DNA from: JAMXLO01 sp963818775
GTDB taxonomy: Bacteria; Pseudomonadota; Alphaproteobacteria; Acetobacterales; Acetobacteraceae
Assembly: GCA_963818775.1 (NCBI GenBank)
Contig: CAWFUF010000011.1
Span: forward strand, 434,001-498,000
Direction of reading: 5' to 3'
Length of the DNA stretch: 64,000 nt
Shown here: piece after piece, positions 36,171-45,291 of the stretch
Numbering within the stretch: the stretch's first letter is position 1
Layout: the number at the start of each line of letters is the position of its first letter
Notes under the pieces: model-generated
Database searches by the model: none
Told to the model about the DNA's origin: nothing
Seen by the model: the letters and a program-made list of their open reading frames with translations, nothing else
Translations under genes and position numbers: made by a program

Positions 36171-36835
36171 CGCAATTCTCCGAAGCAGCCTGGCAGCGCA
36201 CCGCGCACCTGCGCACGGCGATCGACGAACTGCCGTTCAACACGGAGCTGGCGACTGGCAAGCTGAGCCGAGAGCGCTTCCAGGGCTACATCGTGCAGGA
36301 CGCGCTGTATCTGGCGCAGTATTCGCGCATCCTGGCGATCGCCGGTGCGAGGGGACCCGATGCTGAAACGCTGCGGGCGTTCGGCTCGTGTGCGTTGGAG
36401 GCTGTCGCCGTCGAACAGGCCTTGCATGAACGCTATCTGACCGAGTTCGGCGTCGATCCCGCGCGGCTTGCCGACGCCGAGCCGTCGCCGGACTGTCTCG
36501 GCTACACCAGTTTCCTGCTGGCAACCGCGTATCATGAGCCGTGGGAAGTGCTGGCCGCGGCGCTGCTGCCGTGTTTCTGGATCTACTGGGACGTCGGCAG
36601 TCGGGTCGCGCGGCACGCGTTGCCGGACAATCCGTACCGCGCCTGGATCGACACCTATGCTGATGAGGCGTTCGGTGAAGCGGTCCGTACCGTGATCGGC
36701 ATCACCGATCGGGCGGCGGAAGCGACGACGGCCGCGATTTGGACGCGCATGATGACCGCATTTGTCCGCTCGACACAGTATGAATGGCTGTTCTGGGACG
36801 GCGCGTACCAGCAGCGAGGCTGGCCACTGACTTAA
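36167..36835 (+). CDS. tenA: TenA/thiaminase II family protein
   Basis: 222-aa helical protein that releases HMP from aminopyrimidine breakdown products of thiamine. Seen: LPFNTELATGKLSRERFQGYIVQDALYLAQY, the active-site Cys in LLPCFWIYWDVG, DTYADEAFGEAVRTVIG, and a C-terminal RSTQYEWLFWDGAYQQ with the conserved Glu and Trp. The ATG overlaps the thiD stop (ATGA), so the kinase would receive TenA's product directly. Its TAA stop overlaps the stop of the convergent GMC gene within TTAA (36832-36835). Confidence 0.93.
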   Translation: MTQFSEAAWQRTAHLRTAIDELPFNTELATGKLSRERFQGYIVQDALYLAQYSRILAIAGARGPDAETLRAFGSCALEAVAVEQALHERYLTEFGVDPARLADAEPSPDCLGYTSFLLATAYHEPWEVLAAALLPCFWIYWDVGSRVARHALPDNPYRAWIDTYADEAFGEAVRTVIGITDRAAEATTAAIWTRMMTAFVRSTQYEWLFWDGAYQQRGWPLT

Positions 36836-38424
36836 GCCGCATCCTCCCGGATCATCGCGGCACCCTTCTCAGCGATCATGATGGTGGGCGCGTTTGTATT
36901 GCCCGTAGTGAGCGTCGGCATCACCGACGCGTCGATCACGCGCAGCCCACCGATGCCGTGCACGCGCAGACGGGAATCGACGACGGCGCCAGGCCCTTCG
37001 CCCATTCGGCAGGTGCCGACCGGGTGGAAGATCGTTGTGCCGAAGCGGCGCGAATAGTCGGCGAGGTCTTCGTCCGACACTACCGAAGGCCCCGGCAGCG
37101 TCTCCTCGACGCTATGCTGTGCCATCGCCGGAGCAGCAAAGATCTGTCGCGTGATCCGCATGCCCGCATTCAGCACGCGCTGATCGTTCGGATCGGACAG
37201 ATAATTCGGTGTGATGACCGGCGCGGCAAACGGATCGGCGGACCGCGCCATGATCATACCACGGCTGTCTGGACGCACCGGGCATACTGCCACCGTCATG
37301 CCGGGCGCGCGTTCCAGTTGTCCGAAGCGCGCTGCATCGTAGCTTGCCGGCGTGAACAGAAGTTGCAGATCAGGACTGGCCAATTCCGTACGCGAGCGGC
37401 AAAACACCTGCGCGCTGGTCACGCCGAACGTCAACGCCCCTCGGCCCGTGACCGCAAAGCGCACCGCCTCTGCCGCCAGCCGGACACCGTGCGCAAGCTG
37501 GTTGATCGAGACGGCGTTCTTTGCACGGTGCGAAACACGCGCGACATAATGATCCTGGAGGTTGGCGCCGATACCTGACAGGTCGTGCACCACTGACACG
37601 CCGATCGATTGCAGATGCTCTGCCGGTCCGATGCCGGAGATCTGCAGCAGATGCGGTGAGTTGACCGAGCCGCCGCACAGGATCACCTCGCGTGCGGAAC
37701 GCGCCTCTCGATCCATGCCGCGCTGGCGGAAGGCCACGCCGACACAGCGCCGGCCTTCCAGCAGCAGCCGCGTTGCCACCGAGCCGGTCTCGATCCGCAG
37801 GTTCTCGCGCTTCCGCGCCTCCGCAAGGAAGGTCTGCGCCGTAGAACCGCGGAAGCGGCCCTTGCGCGTCATCTGCGAATAGCCGACGCCTTCCGGCATC
37901 TTGCCATTCAAATCACTGCTGAACGCGAAGCCAACCTGCTGCGCGGCTTCGACGAAGCGGTGAGTGAGCCGCAGAACGGTTCGGTAATCCTCGACGCGCA
38001 GCGGACCACCTTTGCCGCGGCGTTCCACATCACCGCCCTGCACGTAGTGTTCCGACTTGCGGAAGAACGGCAGAACGTCGTCGAAGCTCCAGCCGCGGCA
38101 GCCCATCTGCGCCCAGCCGTCATAGTCGGCCGGATTGCCGCGCACGTACAGCATGCCGTTGATCGAACTCGACCCGCCGAGCACCTTGCCGCGGGGCCAA
38201 TGGATCGCGCGGCCCGCTGTGCCGGCACCGGCATCGGCGCTGTAATTCCAATTCACCACTGGATGATGCAGCAGCTTCAACACACCGGCGGGAATGTGGA
38301 TCATCGGATGCCAGTCACGCGGACCGGCTTCCAGCAGCGTCACGCTCGCACCGGTCTCGCTGAGCCGACTGGCGATGACGCATCCGGCTGAGCCGGCGCC
38401 GACCACGACATAATCAGCGTCCAT
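36832..38424 (-). CDS. GMC family FAD-dependent oxidoreductase (choline-dehydrogenase-like)
   Basis: 530-aa flavoprotein that oxidises alcohols. Seen: the FAD-binding DYVVVGAGSAGCVIASRLSE, the GMC signature GKVLGGSSSINGMLYVRG, GGSVNSPHLLQISGIGP, the catalytic His in TIFHPVGTCRMGEG, and the second residue in TTGNTNAPTIMIAEKGA. All core elements are intact and the length is typical. It is downstream of the coxG and TPP-enzyme genes on the minus strand (9-nt gap to coxG), so it probably belongs to the same catabolic unit. The alcohol substrate is not known. Confidence 0.92.
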   Translation of the reverse strand: MDADYVVVGAGSAGCVIASRLSETGASVTLLEAGPRDWHPMIHIPAGVLKLLHHPVVNWNYSADAGAGTAGRAIHWPRGKVLGGSSSINGMLYVRGNPADYDGWAQMGCRGWSFDDVLPFFRKSEHYVQGGDVERRGKGGPLRVEDYRTVLRLTHRFVEAAQQVGFAFSSDLNGKMPEGVGYSQMTRKGRFRGSTAQTFLAEARKRENLRIETGSVATRLLLEGRRCVGVAFRQRGMDREARSAREVILCGGSVNSPHLLQISGIGPAEHLQSIGVSVVHDLSGIGANLQDHYVARVSHRAKNAVSINQLAHGVRLAAEAVRFAVTGRGALTFGVTSAQVFCRSRTELASPDLQLLFTPASYDAARFGQLERAPGMTVAVCPVRPDSRGMIMARSADPFAAPVITPNYLSDPNDQRVLNAGMRITRQIFAAPAMAQHSVEETLPGPSVVSDEDLADYSRRFGTTIFHPVGTCRMGEGPGAVVDSRLRVHGIGGLRVIDASVMPTLTTGNTNAPTIMIAEKGAAMIREDAA

Positions 38425-38433
38425 ACGGTCTCG

Positions 38434-39006
38434 TCACGCTCGCGCAAAGCCCAGCCAGCGCACGAACTGCGACAGCTTCGCCTTGATCACCTGCCACAAC
38501 AGACCATGCGCTGCCAGCGGCACCGGCTCCGCCGACGCTGCCTGCTTTGGCGCCTCCGTCGCGAATTCTTCAGCCACCCGCTTCGAAAAGTCCTGCATCA
38601 GCGCATTGGCGAAAGGGACACCACCGGTGCGCGCGAAGTCAGCCAGCACGCCCCCAAGTTCCGCGTCCGACCTCAGCTTGACCAGCGTAGCCCCCTGCGC
38701 CCCCGGATCATCGCGCAACGCGTAGTTGATGCGAACCTCGATCCGTGCCGCGCGCATATCCGCCGCACCGCGCCCGCGCAACGAACCTGTGTGCGCGGCA
38801 AAGTCAGTCTCCACCGCAACTCGCCCGCGGAACTTGATCTTCTTCGGACCGAACGCCACCAGCATGCCGCCCTGGTAGTTGCCATCCTCGTCGCGACCCT
38901 CGATCACCGCGCCCGGCATGCAGCGCGCCATGCGTTCCACATCGGCGAACCGCCGGATGACATCGTCCGGCTTCCCAGGAACGCTGAACTCTCCCTCAAA
39001 GCGCAT
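38434..39006 (-). CDS. CoxG-like SRPBCC family protein
   Basis: 190-aa START/SRPBCC-fold protein of the CO-dehydrogenase subunit G (CoxG) type: MRFEGEFSVPGKPDDVIRRF, then ARCMPGAVIEG and RGRGAADM-type loops. A C-terminal basic/hydrophobic tail (LLWQVIKAKLSQFVRWLGF) could attach it to the membrane. CoxG proteins help recruit or mature Mo-hydroxylases. Here the nearest candidate partner is the orphan CoxL-like gene at 31.8 kb on the other strand. It sits 3 nt after the TPP-enzyme stop. Confidence 0.82.
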   Translation of the reverse strand: MRFEGEFSVPGKPDDVIRRFADVERMARCMPGAVIEGRDEDGNYQGGMLVAFGPKKIKFRGRVAVETDFAAHTGSLRGRGAADMRAARIEVRINYALRDDPGAQGATLVKLRSDAELGGVLADFARTGGVPFANALMQDFSKRVAEEFATEAPKQAASAEPVPLAAHGLLWQVIKAKLSQFVRWLGFARA

Positions 39007-39009
39007 CGT

Positions 39010-40680
39010 TCAATGCACGGGGCGCAGCATCGGAGCGTGGCTTTCGCGGCCGAAATGCACCTTCGCATAAGGCTCGGTCGGCGTCGTCGGCGACACCCGC
39101 GCATCAATCAGATAGAGCCCACCCTTGCGAAGTCCCTCGGCGATTGCGCCACCAAGTTCCGACGGGTCTTTCAGCAACACGCCATCGCCGCCAAAAGCCT
39201 TGGCCAGAGCTACAAAGTTTGGCGACTCCCATTGCGCCAACTTCTCGTTGAAGCCTTTGGCCACCAGCTTGTGCACTTCGGCGCCGTAGCCGGCATCGTT
39301 CCACACCACCAACACCATTTGCATCCGGTGACGAACGATCGTCTCCAATTCCTGGATGTTGAACAGCAGACTGCCGTCGCCCTCGACCGCCACATGCGGG
39401 CGTCCCGGATTGCCGGCTCCAGTGCCGATGGCGACGCCAATTCCCTGACCGACTGCGCCGAAGCCGTACAGGTACTGGATCTCCACGCCGTCCGGCAGTG
39501 GAGAATACATGCCGACCCATGAGAAGAAGTGGCCGGCCCCGCAGGTGAAGAGCGCCCCCTTGGGCAGGGCAGCGCCGAGATTCCACGCGAGCGCACGGGG
39601 ATCAAGACCATCCTTCGGCGCCTCAAACCGGTGCGGTGGTGCGTCGATTACAGTCCTGGTCGCAGCGGTCCGCAAACCTTCCTTGCGTACCTGGCGAGCC
39701 TCGAGCGCGTCATTGATCGCAGCGACCGCCTTGCGTCCGTCTCCCTGCACATACAGGCCCGGAATGACCCCGATCTGTTCGGGCATCGGCTTGATGTCGA
39801 TGCGCGCGACCTCGGCTGACGGGAACAGCAGACCGCCTTCCGTCGTGTAGTAGCCAAGTTCCGCACCCACACCCAACACGAAGTCGGCGTCCGCCAGCAA
39901 TTGCTCCGACGGTGCCGACGCAAAGGCGCCGGCGATGCCGATGTCCCATGGATGGCCAGCGAAGTAGCCCTTGCCTTGCAGCGATGTCGCGAGCAGGGCG
40001 CCGACGCGATCCGCCAGCTTGACGATCTCGTCCTTCGCATTCGCAGCCCTTGCGCCGCGGCCCGCGATGATCACCGGGCGCTCGGCCGCGATCAGCTTCT
40101 CGACGACCGGTGCCAACTGATCGGGGCTGGGGGTTTCCATGCGTGGTGGCAGGAACTCCATGGAGGGACGGTATTCGTAGTCCCAGTCGAAATCCTCTTC
40201 CTGCAGATCCATCGGCAGGTTCAACACGATCGGTCCGCGATGGATGCGCGCGGCGTAGAATGCCTCGGCGATCTCCTCCGCCATATTGTCGATGCTGGTG
40301 ACCGTATGGAAGCGTGCGCTGCTGGCTTCGGCAAAGCGCCGCTGGTCCATCGACTGCATGCTGTTTTTCGCGCCGGCCTCGATTTCGCCGGCGATCAGCA
40401 CGATCGGCGTCTTGCCGCGATACGCCGCAATCAGAGAGGTGCCACATTGCGTCAGCCCCGGACCGCACGTCACCATGGCGACGCCGACCTTGCCGGTGGT
40501 GCGCGCATACCCATCGGCCATCGACACCGCCATGGCCTCATGGCGCGCATTGTACGGCTTGACCGAAGGATTGCGGCACAGCGCACCCCACAGCCACATG
40601 TTGCCGTCACCCATCAGCCCGAAGAAGTCCGTGAGGCCCTCTGCGATGAGGGATTGCGCAATCGCTTCGTACACCTTCAT
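39010..40680 (-). CDS. Thiamine-diphosphate-dependent enzyme (acetolactate-synthase-like fold)
   Basis: 556 aa from the ATG at 40680 (CGGAG upstream); the open frame extends further but the conserved N-terminus is MKVYEAIAQSLIAEG. Seen: the Glu-containing YNARHEAMAVSMADGYAR, CGPGLTQCGTSLIAAYRGKTPIVLIAG, a central domain GRGARAANAKDEIVKLA, and the TPP/Mg motif EGDGSLLFNIQELETIV followed by NDAGYGAEVHKL. FAD-binding residues of true acetolactate synthase cannot be judged by eye. It could be a benzoylformate decarboxylase-, oxalyl-CoA decarboxylase- or sulfopyruvate-decarboxylase-like enzyme. It lies in a minus-strand run with coxG and a GMC oxidoreductase. Confidence 0.88.
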   Translation of the reverse strand: MKVYEAIAQSLIAEGLTDFFGLMGDGNMWLWGALCRNPSVKPYNARHEAMAVSMADGYARTTGKVGVAMVTCGPGLTQCGTSLIAAYRGKTPIVLIAGEIEAGAKNSMQSMDQRRFAEASSARFHTVTSIDNMAEEIAEAFYAARIHRGPIVLNLPMDLQEEDFDWDYEYRPSMEFLPPRMETPSPDQLAPVVEKLIAAERPVIIAGRGARAANAKDEIVKLADRVGALLATSLQGKGYFAGHPWDIGIAGAFASAPSEQLLADADFVLGVGAELGYYTTEGGLLFPSAEVARIDIKPMPEQIGVIPGLYVQGDGRKAVAAINDALEARQVRKEGLRTAATRTVIDAPPHRFEAPKDGLDPRALAWNLGAALPKGALFTCGAGHFFSWVGMYSPLPDGVEIQYLYGFGAVGQGIGVAIGTGAGNPGRPHVAVEGDGSLLFNIQELETIVRHRMQMVLVVWNDAGYGAEVHKLVAKGFNEKLAQWESPNFVALAKAFGGDGVLLKDPSELGGAIAEGLRKGGLYLIDARVSPTTPTEPYAKVHFGRESHAPMLRPVH

Positions 40681-40699
40681 CGTTGCGTCGCTCCGGAAG

Positions 40700-41747
40700 T
40701 TAATCGGCTGCGGCCAGCGCCGCCGCCTCTGATTTGTGGCCCTGCTGATGGAAGTAGTTCGCGCGGTAGAATTCCAACACCAGATCGCGGTACACCGATT
40801 TCGGATACCGCGGCGGATTTTCGGCCGAGACACAGCTTGGCAGACACTCGATCACCGCGGCTGGATCCGGGCTGTGGAAATACGCGATCGAGTAGCGATC
40901 GGTGCCCGACTCATTGATCACCCCATGTGGCGTGGAGAGGAACCGATCGTTTGACCAGCGCCGCATGATGTTGCCGAGGTTGACCAGGAACGTTCCGGGT
41001 ATAATCGGAGGCGGGAACCATTCGCCACTCGGCAGACGGATCGCCAGGCCAGGCACATCGGTGCGCGCCAGTGCAGTCATGAAGCTGTTGTCGGTGTGCG
41101 GCGCGGTGCCGAACGTGTTCTCGCTCATGTCCTCCTGCGGCGGGTAGTGCAGGAAGCGCAGGTTGGCGTGGCCCTCATTGGCAAAGTAGGGCGCGAAGAA
41201 ATCCGCCGGCATGTCGAGCGCCACAGCGAAGGCCGGCAGCATGCGGTCACACATCGCGCCAAGCGCACGAAAATACGCCATCATGTCCGCGCGCAAATCC
41301 GGTAACCCATCAGGCCACTGATTGCGCCCGCGCAGCGGAGTTCCGGCCAGCACGTCAGGATGATCCGGGCCGCGGTCGTGGCTGATGAAGAAAGCTTTCA
41401 TTCTGGTTCGGCTTGGTCGCCTTGTGCACCTGCGATGCGGCCTGTACGGACGCGTTAATCGGCATATAGCCGATGTTGTTCTGGTTGAGCCGCAGCTTCA
41501 GCTTTTCCTCCAGCGGCAGCGCGTGGAAGCGTCGCGATGCAGCAAAGCCGCGGTCGATGATCTCCTGGGGCACGTCGTGGTTCAGCACATACAGGAAGCC
41601 GATGTTCTCACAGGCATGGCGCACCTGCTCGGCCAGACGCTCCAGCGCGCCAGGCTCGCCGGCGAAGTAAGGGCCATAGTCGATCACCGGAATCCGCGCG
41701 GCGGCTGCGGCGGCGTCCTTGACTAAGTGCTGCTGGAACAGATGCAT
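40700..41747 (-). pseudogene. Isopenicillin-N-synthase-family 2-oxoglutarate/Fe(II) dioxygenase, single frameshift
   Basis: Two minus-strand reading frames make up one dioxygenase. The N-terminal part (41747 to about 41390) has ARIPVIDYGPYFAGEPGALE and ENIGFLYVLNHDVPQEII. The C-terminal part (about 41395 to 40700) has the metal motif APHTDNSFMT (HxD), STPHGVINE (distal His) and DRYSIAYF (RxS, cosubstrate). The frames join at AGCTTTCTTCATC; dropping one T of the TTT at 41393-41391 restores NESFFISHDRGPDHPD, the sequence expected for the family. The intact protein would be about 345 aa. Either the gene is newly inactivated or one base is miscalled. Confidence 0.85.
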
Positions 41748-41877
41748 GAATTGCTCCGGGGCTTGGCTGCCGAGCCCGCAGTATAGAGGTGCGCGTGGAA
41801 AGCTGCCAATTTGACCCTACGGTGAACCATCCACTACCGTGTTCGCCAACAAACGGCGTTGGGAGGATGGATGCGAG

Positions 41878-42714
41878 ATGGCCAGCTACCGTGTCTCTCC
41901 AGATCTCGACATGCACTACGGGGTCGACGACTTCACCGATCCCTGGTCACACCCGCAGACCATCCTGATGTTGCACGGCAACGCGGAGAGCGGTCTCGCC
42001 TGGTATGCCTGGGTCCCGAAACTGGCGCGGCATTTCCGCGTGGTGCGACCGGACATGCGCGGCTTCGGCGGATCGACGCCGATGCCGCGCGAATATTCCT
42101 GGAGCCTCGATCGCCTCGCCGAGGATTTCTGCCAGCTGATGGACCATTTGGGTGTGGCGCGCTTCCATCTTGTCGGTGCCAAGATCGGCGGCACGATCGC
42201 CCGCGCCTTCGCGGCACGCCGGCCCGAGCGGGTCATTACACTTACCGTGGTCGGGACTCCGCCGCCGTTACGCGTTGGAGCTGCCGAAAGGGTGCCGGAG
42301 CTGATACGCGACTTCGACACGCACGGCGTCGAATACTGGGCGCGGCAGAACATGGGCAGCCGGCTTGGCAGCGCCTTCCCACCCGAGGGCTTCGAGTGGT
42401 GGACCCAGTTCATGGGCCGCACCGCGGTCTCCACGCAGGTCGGCTTCATGGGCACCATCGCCTGTGCCGACATTCGCGCGGACCTGCCCAAGATCGCCTG
42501 CCCGACGCTGGTCATCACAGCGGAGCAAAGCGGGCTGGGCACGGTCGACGAAATGCGGGCCTGGCAACAACAGATTCCAAATTCCGAGCTGCTGGTCCTG
42601 CCGGGCAATTCCTATCACGTCGCCGCAACGCATGCCGACCGCGCAGCCGAGGCGACGCTTGATTTCATTGGCCGGCGCGGTGGCTCAAAGGAGGAGAGGC
42701 ACAGCAATGGTTGA
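41878..42714 (+). CDS. Alpha/beta-hydrolase-fold protein with Lys at the nucleophile position
   Basis: 278-aa protein with clear alpha/beta-hydrolase layout: TILMLHGNAESG (oxyanion loop), VVRPDMRGFGGSTP, and a C-terminal His in GNSYHVAATH. The nucleophile elbow reads LVGAKIGGTIA, so the expected Ser of GxSxG is Lys102 (codon AAG). A standard hydrolase mechanism is therefore unlikely unless another residue serves. The ATG at 41878 has GGGAGG 11 nt upstream. The gene overlaps the TauD-type dioxygenase start by 8 nt, so the two proteins are probably made together and act on one pathway. Confidence 0.82.
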   Translation: MASYRVSPDLDMHYGVDDFTDPWSHPQTILMLHGNAESGLAWYAWVPKLARHFRVVRPDMRGFGGSTPMPREYSWSLDRLAEDFCQLMDHLGVARFHLVGAKIGGTIARAFAARRPERVITLTVVGTPPPLRVGAAERVPELIRDFDTHGVEYWARQNMGSRLGSAFPPEGFEWWTQFMGRTAVSTQVGFMGTIACADIRADLPKIACPTLVITAEQSGLGTVDEMRAWQQQIPNSELLVLPGNSYHVAATHADRAAEATLDFIGRRGGSKEERHSNG

Positions 42715-43558
42715 GATCCGTCGCATGGGACCGCAGATCGGCGTGGAAGTGACCGGCGTCGATGTGAAGACGCTGGACGATGCGGGATTTGCGCCGATCT
42801 ATCAGGCATGGCTCGAGCACAACGTGATGGTGGTGCGCGATCAGGAGCTGACGCTCGAGGAGTTCCTGCGCTACAGCCGCCGCTTCGGCCTGGTGGTGCC
42901 GCATCCTTCGAAGAGCACGCGGCATCCGGAGGTTCCGGAGATCACGCTGCTCGGGGTGAACAAGTTCGACGCCGACGGCAAGCTGAACGAGGCGATCTAC
43001 CGGCGCGGCGCGGAAGGCTGGCACACCGACGGTGCGTATGACGCCGATCCGTTCAAGGCGACGCAGCTCTATGCGCTGGCGATCCCGAGCACCGGCGGTG
43101 ATACGTTGTTCGCCAACGGCTATGCGGCATATGCGGCGTTGCCGGAACGACTGAAGCAGCGGCTTGAGGGGCGGGCTGGTGCGTTCACCTACGGCGGACG
43201 CAGGAAGAAGCGTGAACTGCTGAACGAGGAAGATCGCGACTGGCAGCCGGTGCTGCATCCGATCATTCGGGTGCATCCGGAGACCGGTCGGAAGTCGCTG
43301 TATTTCGATCCCGGCAAGATCGAGTCGATCGTGGGTGTTTCAGCCCAGGAAAGCGATGATCTGATCGACGAACTCGCGGGCTACATGATCCAGCCGGACG
43401 GTGAATATCGCCACAAATGGCGCGTCGGCGACATCGTGATCTGGGACAACCGCTGTTCCTATCATCGCGCCGCCGGCGATTATCCGCCTCACGAGGATCG
43501 CATCCACTGGCGCACGTCGATCAAGGAGCGCGAAGCGGCAAGGCTGGCCGCTGAATAA
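42707..43558 (+). CDS. TauD/TfdA-family 2-oxoglutarate-dependent dioxygenase
   Basis: 283-aa Fe(II)/2-oxoglutarate dioxygenase. Seen: an iron-binding HxD in EGWHTDGAYD, the distal His in CSYHRAAGDYPP, and a 2-oxoglutarate-binding Arg in HWRTSIKE. A GGDTLFANGYAAYAAL segment is typical of TauD/TfdA. The ATG at 42707 has a strong AGGAGGAGAGG site and overlaps the preceding gene. Family members open ether, sulfonate or quaternary-amine compounds; the actual substrate is unknown. A GC-rich hairpin follows it (43567-43598). Confidence 0.9.
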   Translation: MVEIRRMGPQIGVEVTGVDVKTLDDAGFAPIYQAWLEHNVMVVRDQELTLEEFLRYSRRFGLVVPHPSKSTRHPEVPEITLLGVNKFDADGKLNEAIYRRGAEGWHTDGAYDADPFKATQLYALAIPSTGGDTLFANGYAAYAALPERLKQRLEGRAGAFTYGGRRKKRELLNEEDRDWQPVLHPIIRVHPETGRKSLYFDPGKIESIVGVSAQESDDLIDELAGYMIQPDGEYRHKWRVGDIVIWDNRCSYHRAAGDYPPHEDRIHWRTSIKEREAARLAAE

Positions 43559-43566
43559 CCCCAATT

Positions 43567-43598
43567 CTCCCCTCCCCTCGCAGGAGGGGCCGGGGGAG
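43567..43598. terminator. GC-rich hairpin between convergent genes
   Basis: CCCCTC (43574-43579) pairs with GAGGGG (43584-43589) over a 4-nt loop, and flanking CTCCCC and GGGGGAG extend the stem. It lies between the TauD stop and the convergent VOC gene and could terminate both. It lacks a T-run. Confidence 0.5.
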
Positions 43599-43609
43599 AG
43601 GGGGAGATC

Positions 43610-44020
43610 TTACCGCGCCGCTGTCTCCGCCGCAGGGAAGTTGCACTCCACCGCGATCCCATCGGGATCGTAGTAGAACAACTGGGTCATGTTCAGCCGC
43701 GGCAGCACGCGCTCGTCAAACTTGATGCGGTGCTCCTCCAGGTTCGCCTTCATGTCATTCAGCCCCTCGCAGGCGAAGGCGATATGGTCCAACCGCCCGG
43801 TCTTCGCCGGATCGCTCGCCGCGTCCTTGAGGTGTTCGTCCTCCGGCCGTTTCCCGATCAGATGCACCGTCGGCACCCCGCCGCAATACAGCCAGTAGCC
43901 AGGAAAATTCAGCGGCGGCCGATCGCCGACCGACAAGCCGACCACATCGGTGTAGAAATCCTTCGTCGCCTCCAGATCGCGCGCCAGGATCGTGTAGTGA
44001 TTGAGCGACATAGCGGGCAT
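43610..44020 (-). CDS. VOC (glyoxalase/extradiol-dioxygenase) family protein
   Basis: 136-aa vicinal-oxygen-chelate protein with the two-beta-alpha-beta-beta-beta repeat: SLNHYTILARDLEATKDFYTDVVGL at the start (His metal ligand), RLDHIAFACEGLNDM in the middle (His) and FYYDPDGIAVECNF at the end (Glu). The metal site thus looks complete. It lies 14 nt after the acyl-CoA-dehydrogenase-like gene on the minus strand and is likely co-transcribed. Candidates are a lyase, an isomerase or a ring-cleavage enzyme; nothing decides between them. Confidence 0.88.
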   Translation of the reverse strand: MPAMSLNHYTILARDLEATKDFYTDVVGLSVGDRPPLNFPGYWLYCGGVPTVHLIGKRPEDEHLKDAASDPAKTGRLDHIAFACEGLNDMKANLEEHRIKFDERVLPRLNMTQLFYYDPDGIAVECNFPAAETAAR

Positions 44021-44034
44021 TTGTTTCTCCTCCG

Positions 44035-45168
44035 TTAGAATACGTTTTCCGGCTCAAGGCCGAGCAGGATCTGGCCAACCAATTCGTAGTGCAACTGCCG
44101 CCCTTGCGACTGCTGCGCGACCGTGTGGATGTCGCGCAGACGCTGCTCGAAAGGCTGCTCCTCGAACACCGCCATCGATCCTGTGGCATGATACAGCATG
44201 TTGACAATTTCACGCGACTGCTGGATCGCCCAGGTCGAGGCCAGCCGGATCATCGCGCGGTCCTCTTGCGTCTGCGCACCCGTTGCCTCGACGTGCGCCC
44301 AAGCCGCTTCCCACGTCGTATGCAAGAAGGCACGCGCGGAACGCCAGCGCGCTTCGCACTGCGCGAGCTGCGACTGCACCACGTTGTTTTCCCGCATCGG
44401 CTTCGACGCGCCGCGCGAGACCTTGTTGGCGGGCAGGTCAAGGAAGTCGTTCATCGTGCCGCGCGCTATCCCCAGGCCCACACCGGCAAAACCGCAGGAA
44501 TACAATTGGTTACTGCTGAAACGGTACAGCAGCCCGTCCTCCCGCCGCTCCGCCGGATTGTCCCGCGAGGTGGAGAAACGCTGCGGCACGAACAGGTCCT
44601 GCACCACATATTCATTACTGGCAGTGCCCCGCAGGCCGATCGTGTGCCAGATGTCATTCATCTGCACGCTGGACTTTGGGAACAGCATGGTGCGGACCTT
44701 GCCGGTGCCTGCTACCGGCATATGAGCGCCGAGCCACCTGGCATGATGGCAGCCACTGGCGAAGCGCCACTTGCCGCTGATGCGATAGCCGCCCTCGACC
44801 GGCTGCGCCTCATACGGCGCACCCGGCGGTCCCCATGCCAGTATGCCGGTCGGCGGACCGAACATCTCGCGCGCGACCTCACGATCGAGATAGGCGGCCG
44901 TCATCGAACACCCGTTGTTCTGGCCGACGCACCAGCCAACCGACGCATTCGTCTGTGCCAATGCCTCGGTCACCTGGGTGAACAGCACCGGCCGCAACTC
45001 GGCGCCGCCGAGAAAGCGCGGCTGCAGCATGCGGAAGAAGCCGCCATCGATGAGCGCCGCCACCACGTGCTCCGGCAGTTCGCGACGACGCTCGATCTCG
45101 TCACCGGCTTCGTCCAGCATTGGCGCCAGATCACGCGCGCGTTGGATGAAGTCGATGCCTTCACTCAT
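44035..45168 (-). CDS. Acyl-CoA-dehydrogenase-fold flavin-dependent oxidase/monooxygenase (HsaA/DszC-like)
   Basis: 377 aa. The protein has the acyl-CoA dehydrogenase layout but matches the flavin-monooxygenase branch: ELPEHVVAALIDGGFFRMLQPRFLGGAEL, NASVGWCVGQNNGCS, GYRISGKWRFASGCHHARWLGA, and a C-terminal HATGSMAVFEEQPFEQRLRDIHT. The catalytic Glu of true dehydrogenases is not apparent. HsaA and DszC relatives hydroxylate aromatic rings or sulfur with a separate flavin reductase, which is absent here. It forms a unit with the VOC gene, suggesting ring oxidation and then cleavage or rearrangement. Confidence 0.88.
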   Translation of the reverse strand: MSEGIDFIQRARDLAPMLDEAGDEIERRRELPEHVVAALIDGGFFRMLQPRFLGGAELRPVLFTQVTEALAQTNASVGWCVGQNNGCSMTAAYLDREVAREMFGPPTGILAWGPPGAPYEAQPVEGGYRISGKWRFASGCHHARWLGAHMPVAGTGKVRTMLFPKSSVQMNDIWHTIGLRGTASNEYVVQDLFVPQRFSTSRDNPAERREDGLLYRFSSNQLYSCGFAGVGLGIARGTMNDFLDLPANKVSRGASKPMRENNVVQSQLAQCEARWRSARAFLHTTWEAAWAHVEATGAQTQEDRAMIRLASTWAIQQSREIVNMLYHATGSMAVFEEQPFEQRLRDIHTVAQQSQGRQLHYELVGQILLGLEPENVF

Positions 45169-45291
45169 ATGCGGCTCCCGCGGTCAGCAGAGGTTGATTG
45201 CCCTGCAAACCCTCGACCCTGCCACCAAATGGTGATTGCGGCCACCCCCTTGCTTCCTTACGCTCTCCATTGGACCGAATCAGAGGCGACT

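Noticed and set aside
36832..36835. TTAA shared as the stop of convergent tenA and GMC genes
   Set aside because: Overlapping convergent stops are common in compact genomes; no special meaning is supported.
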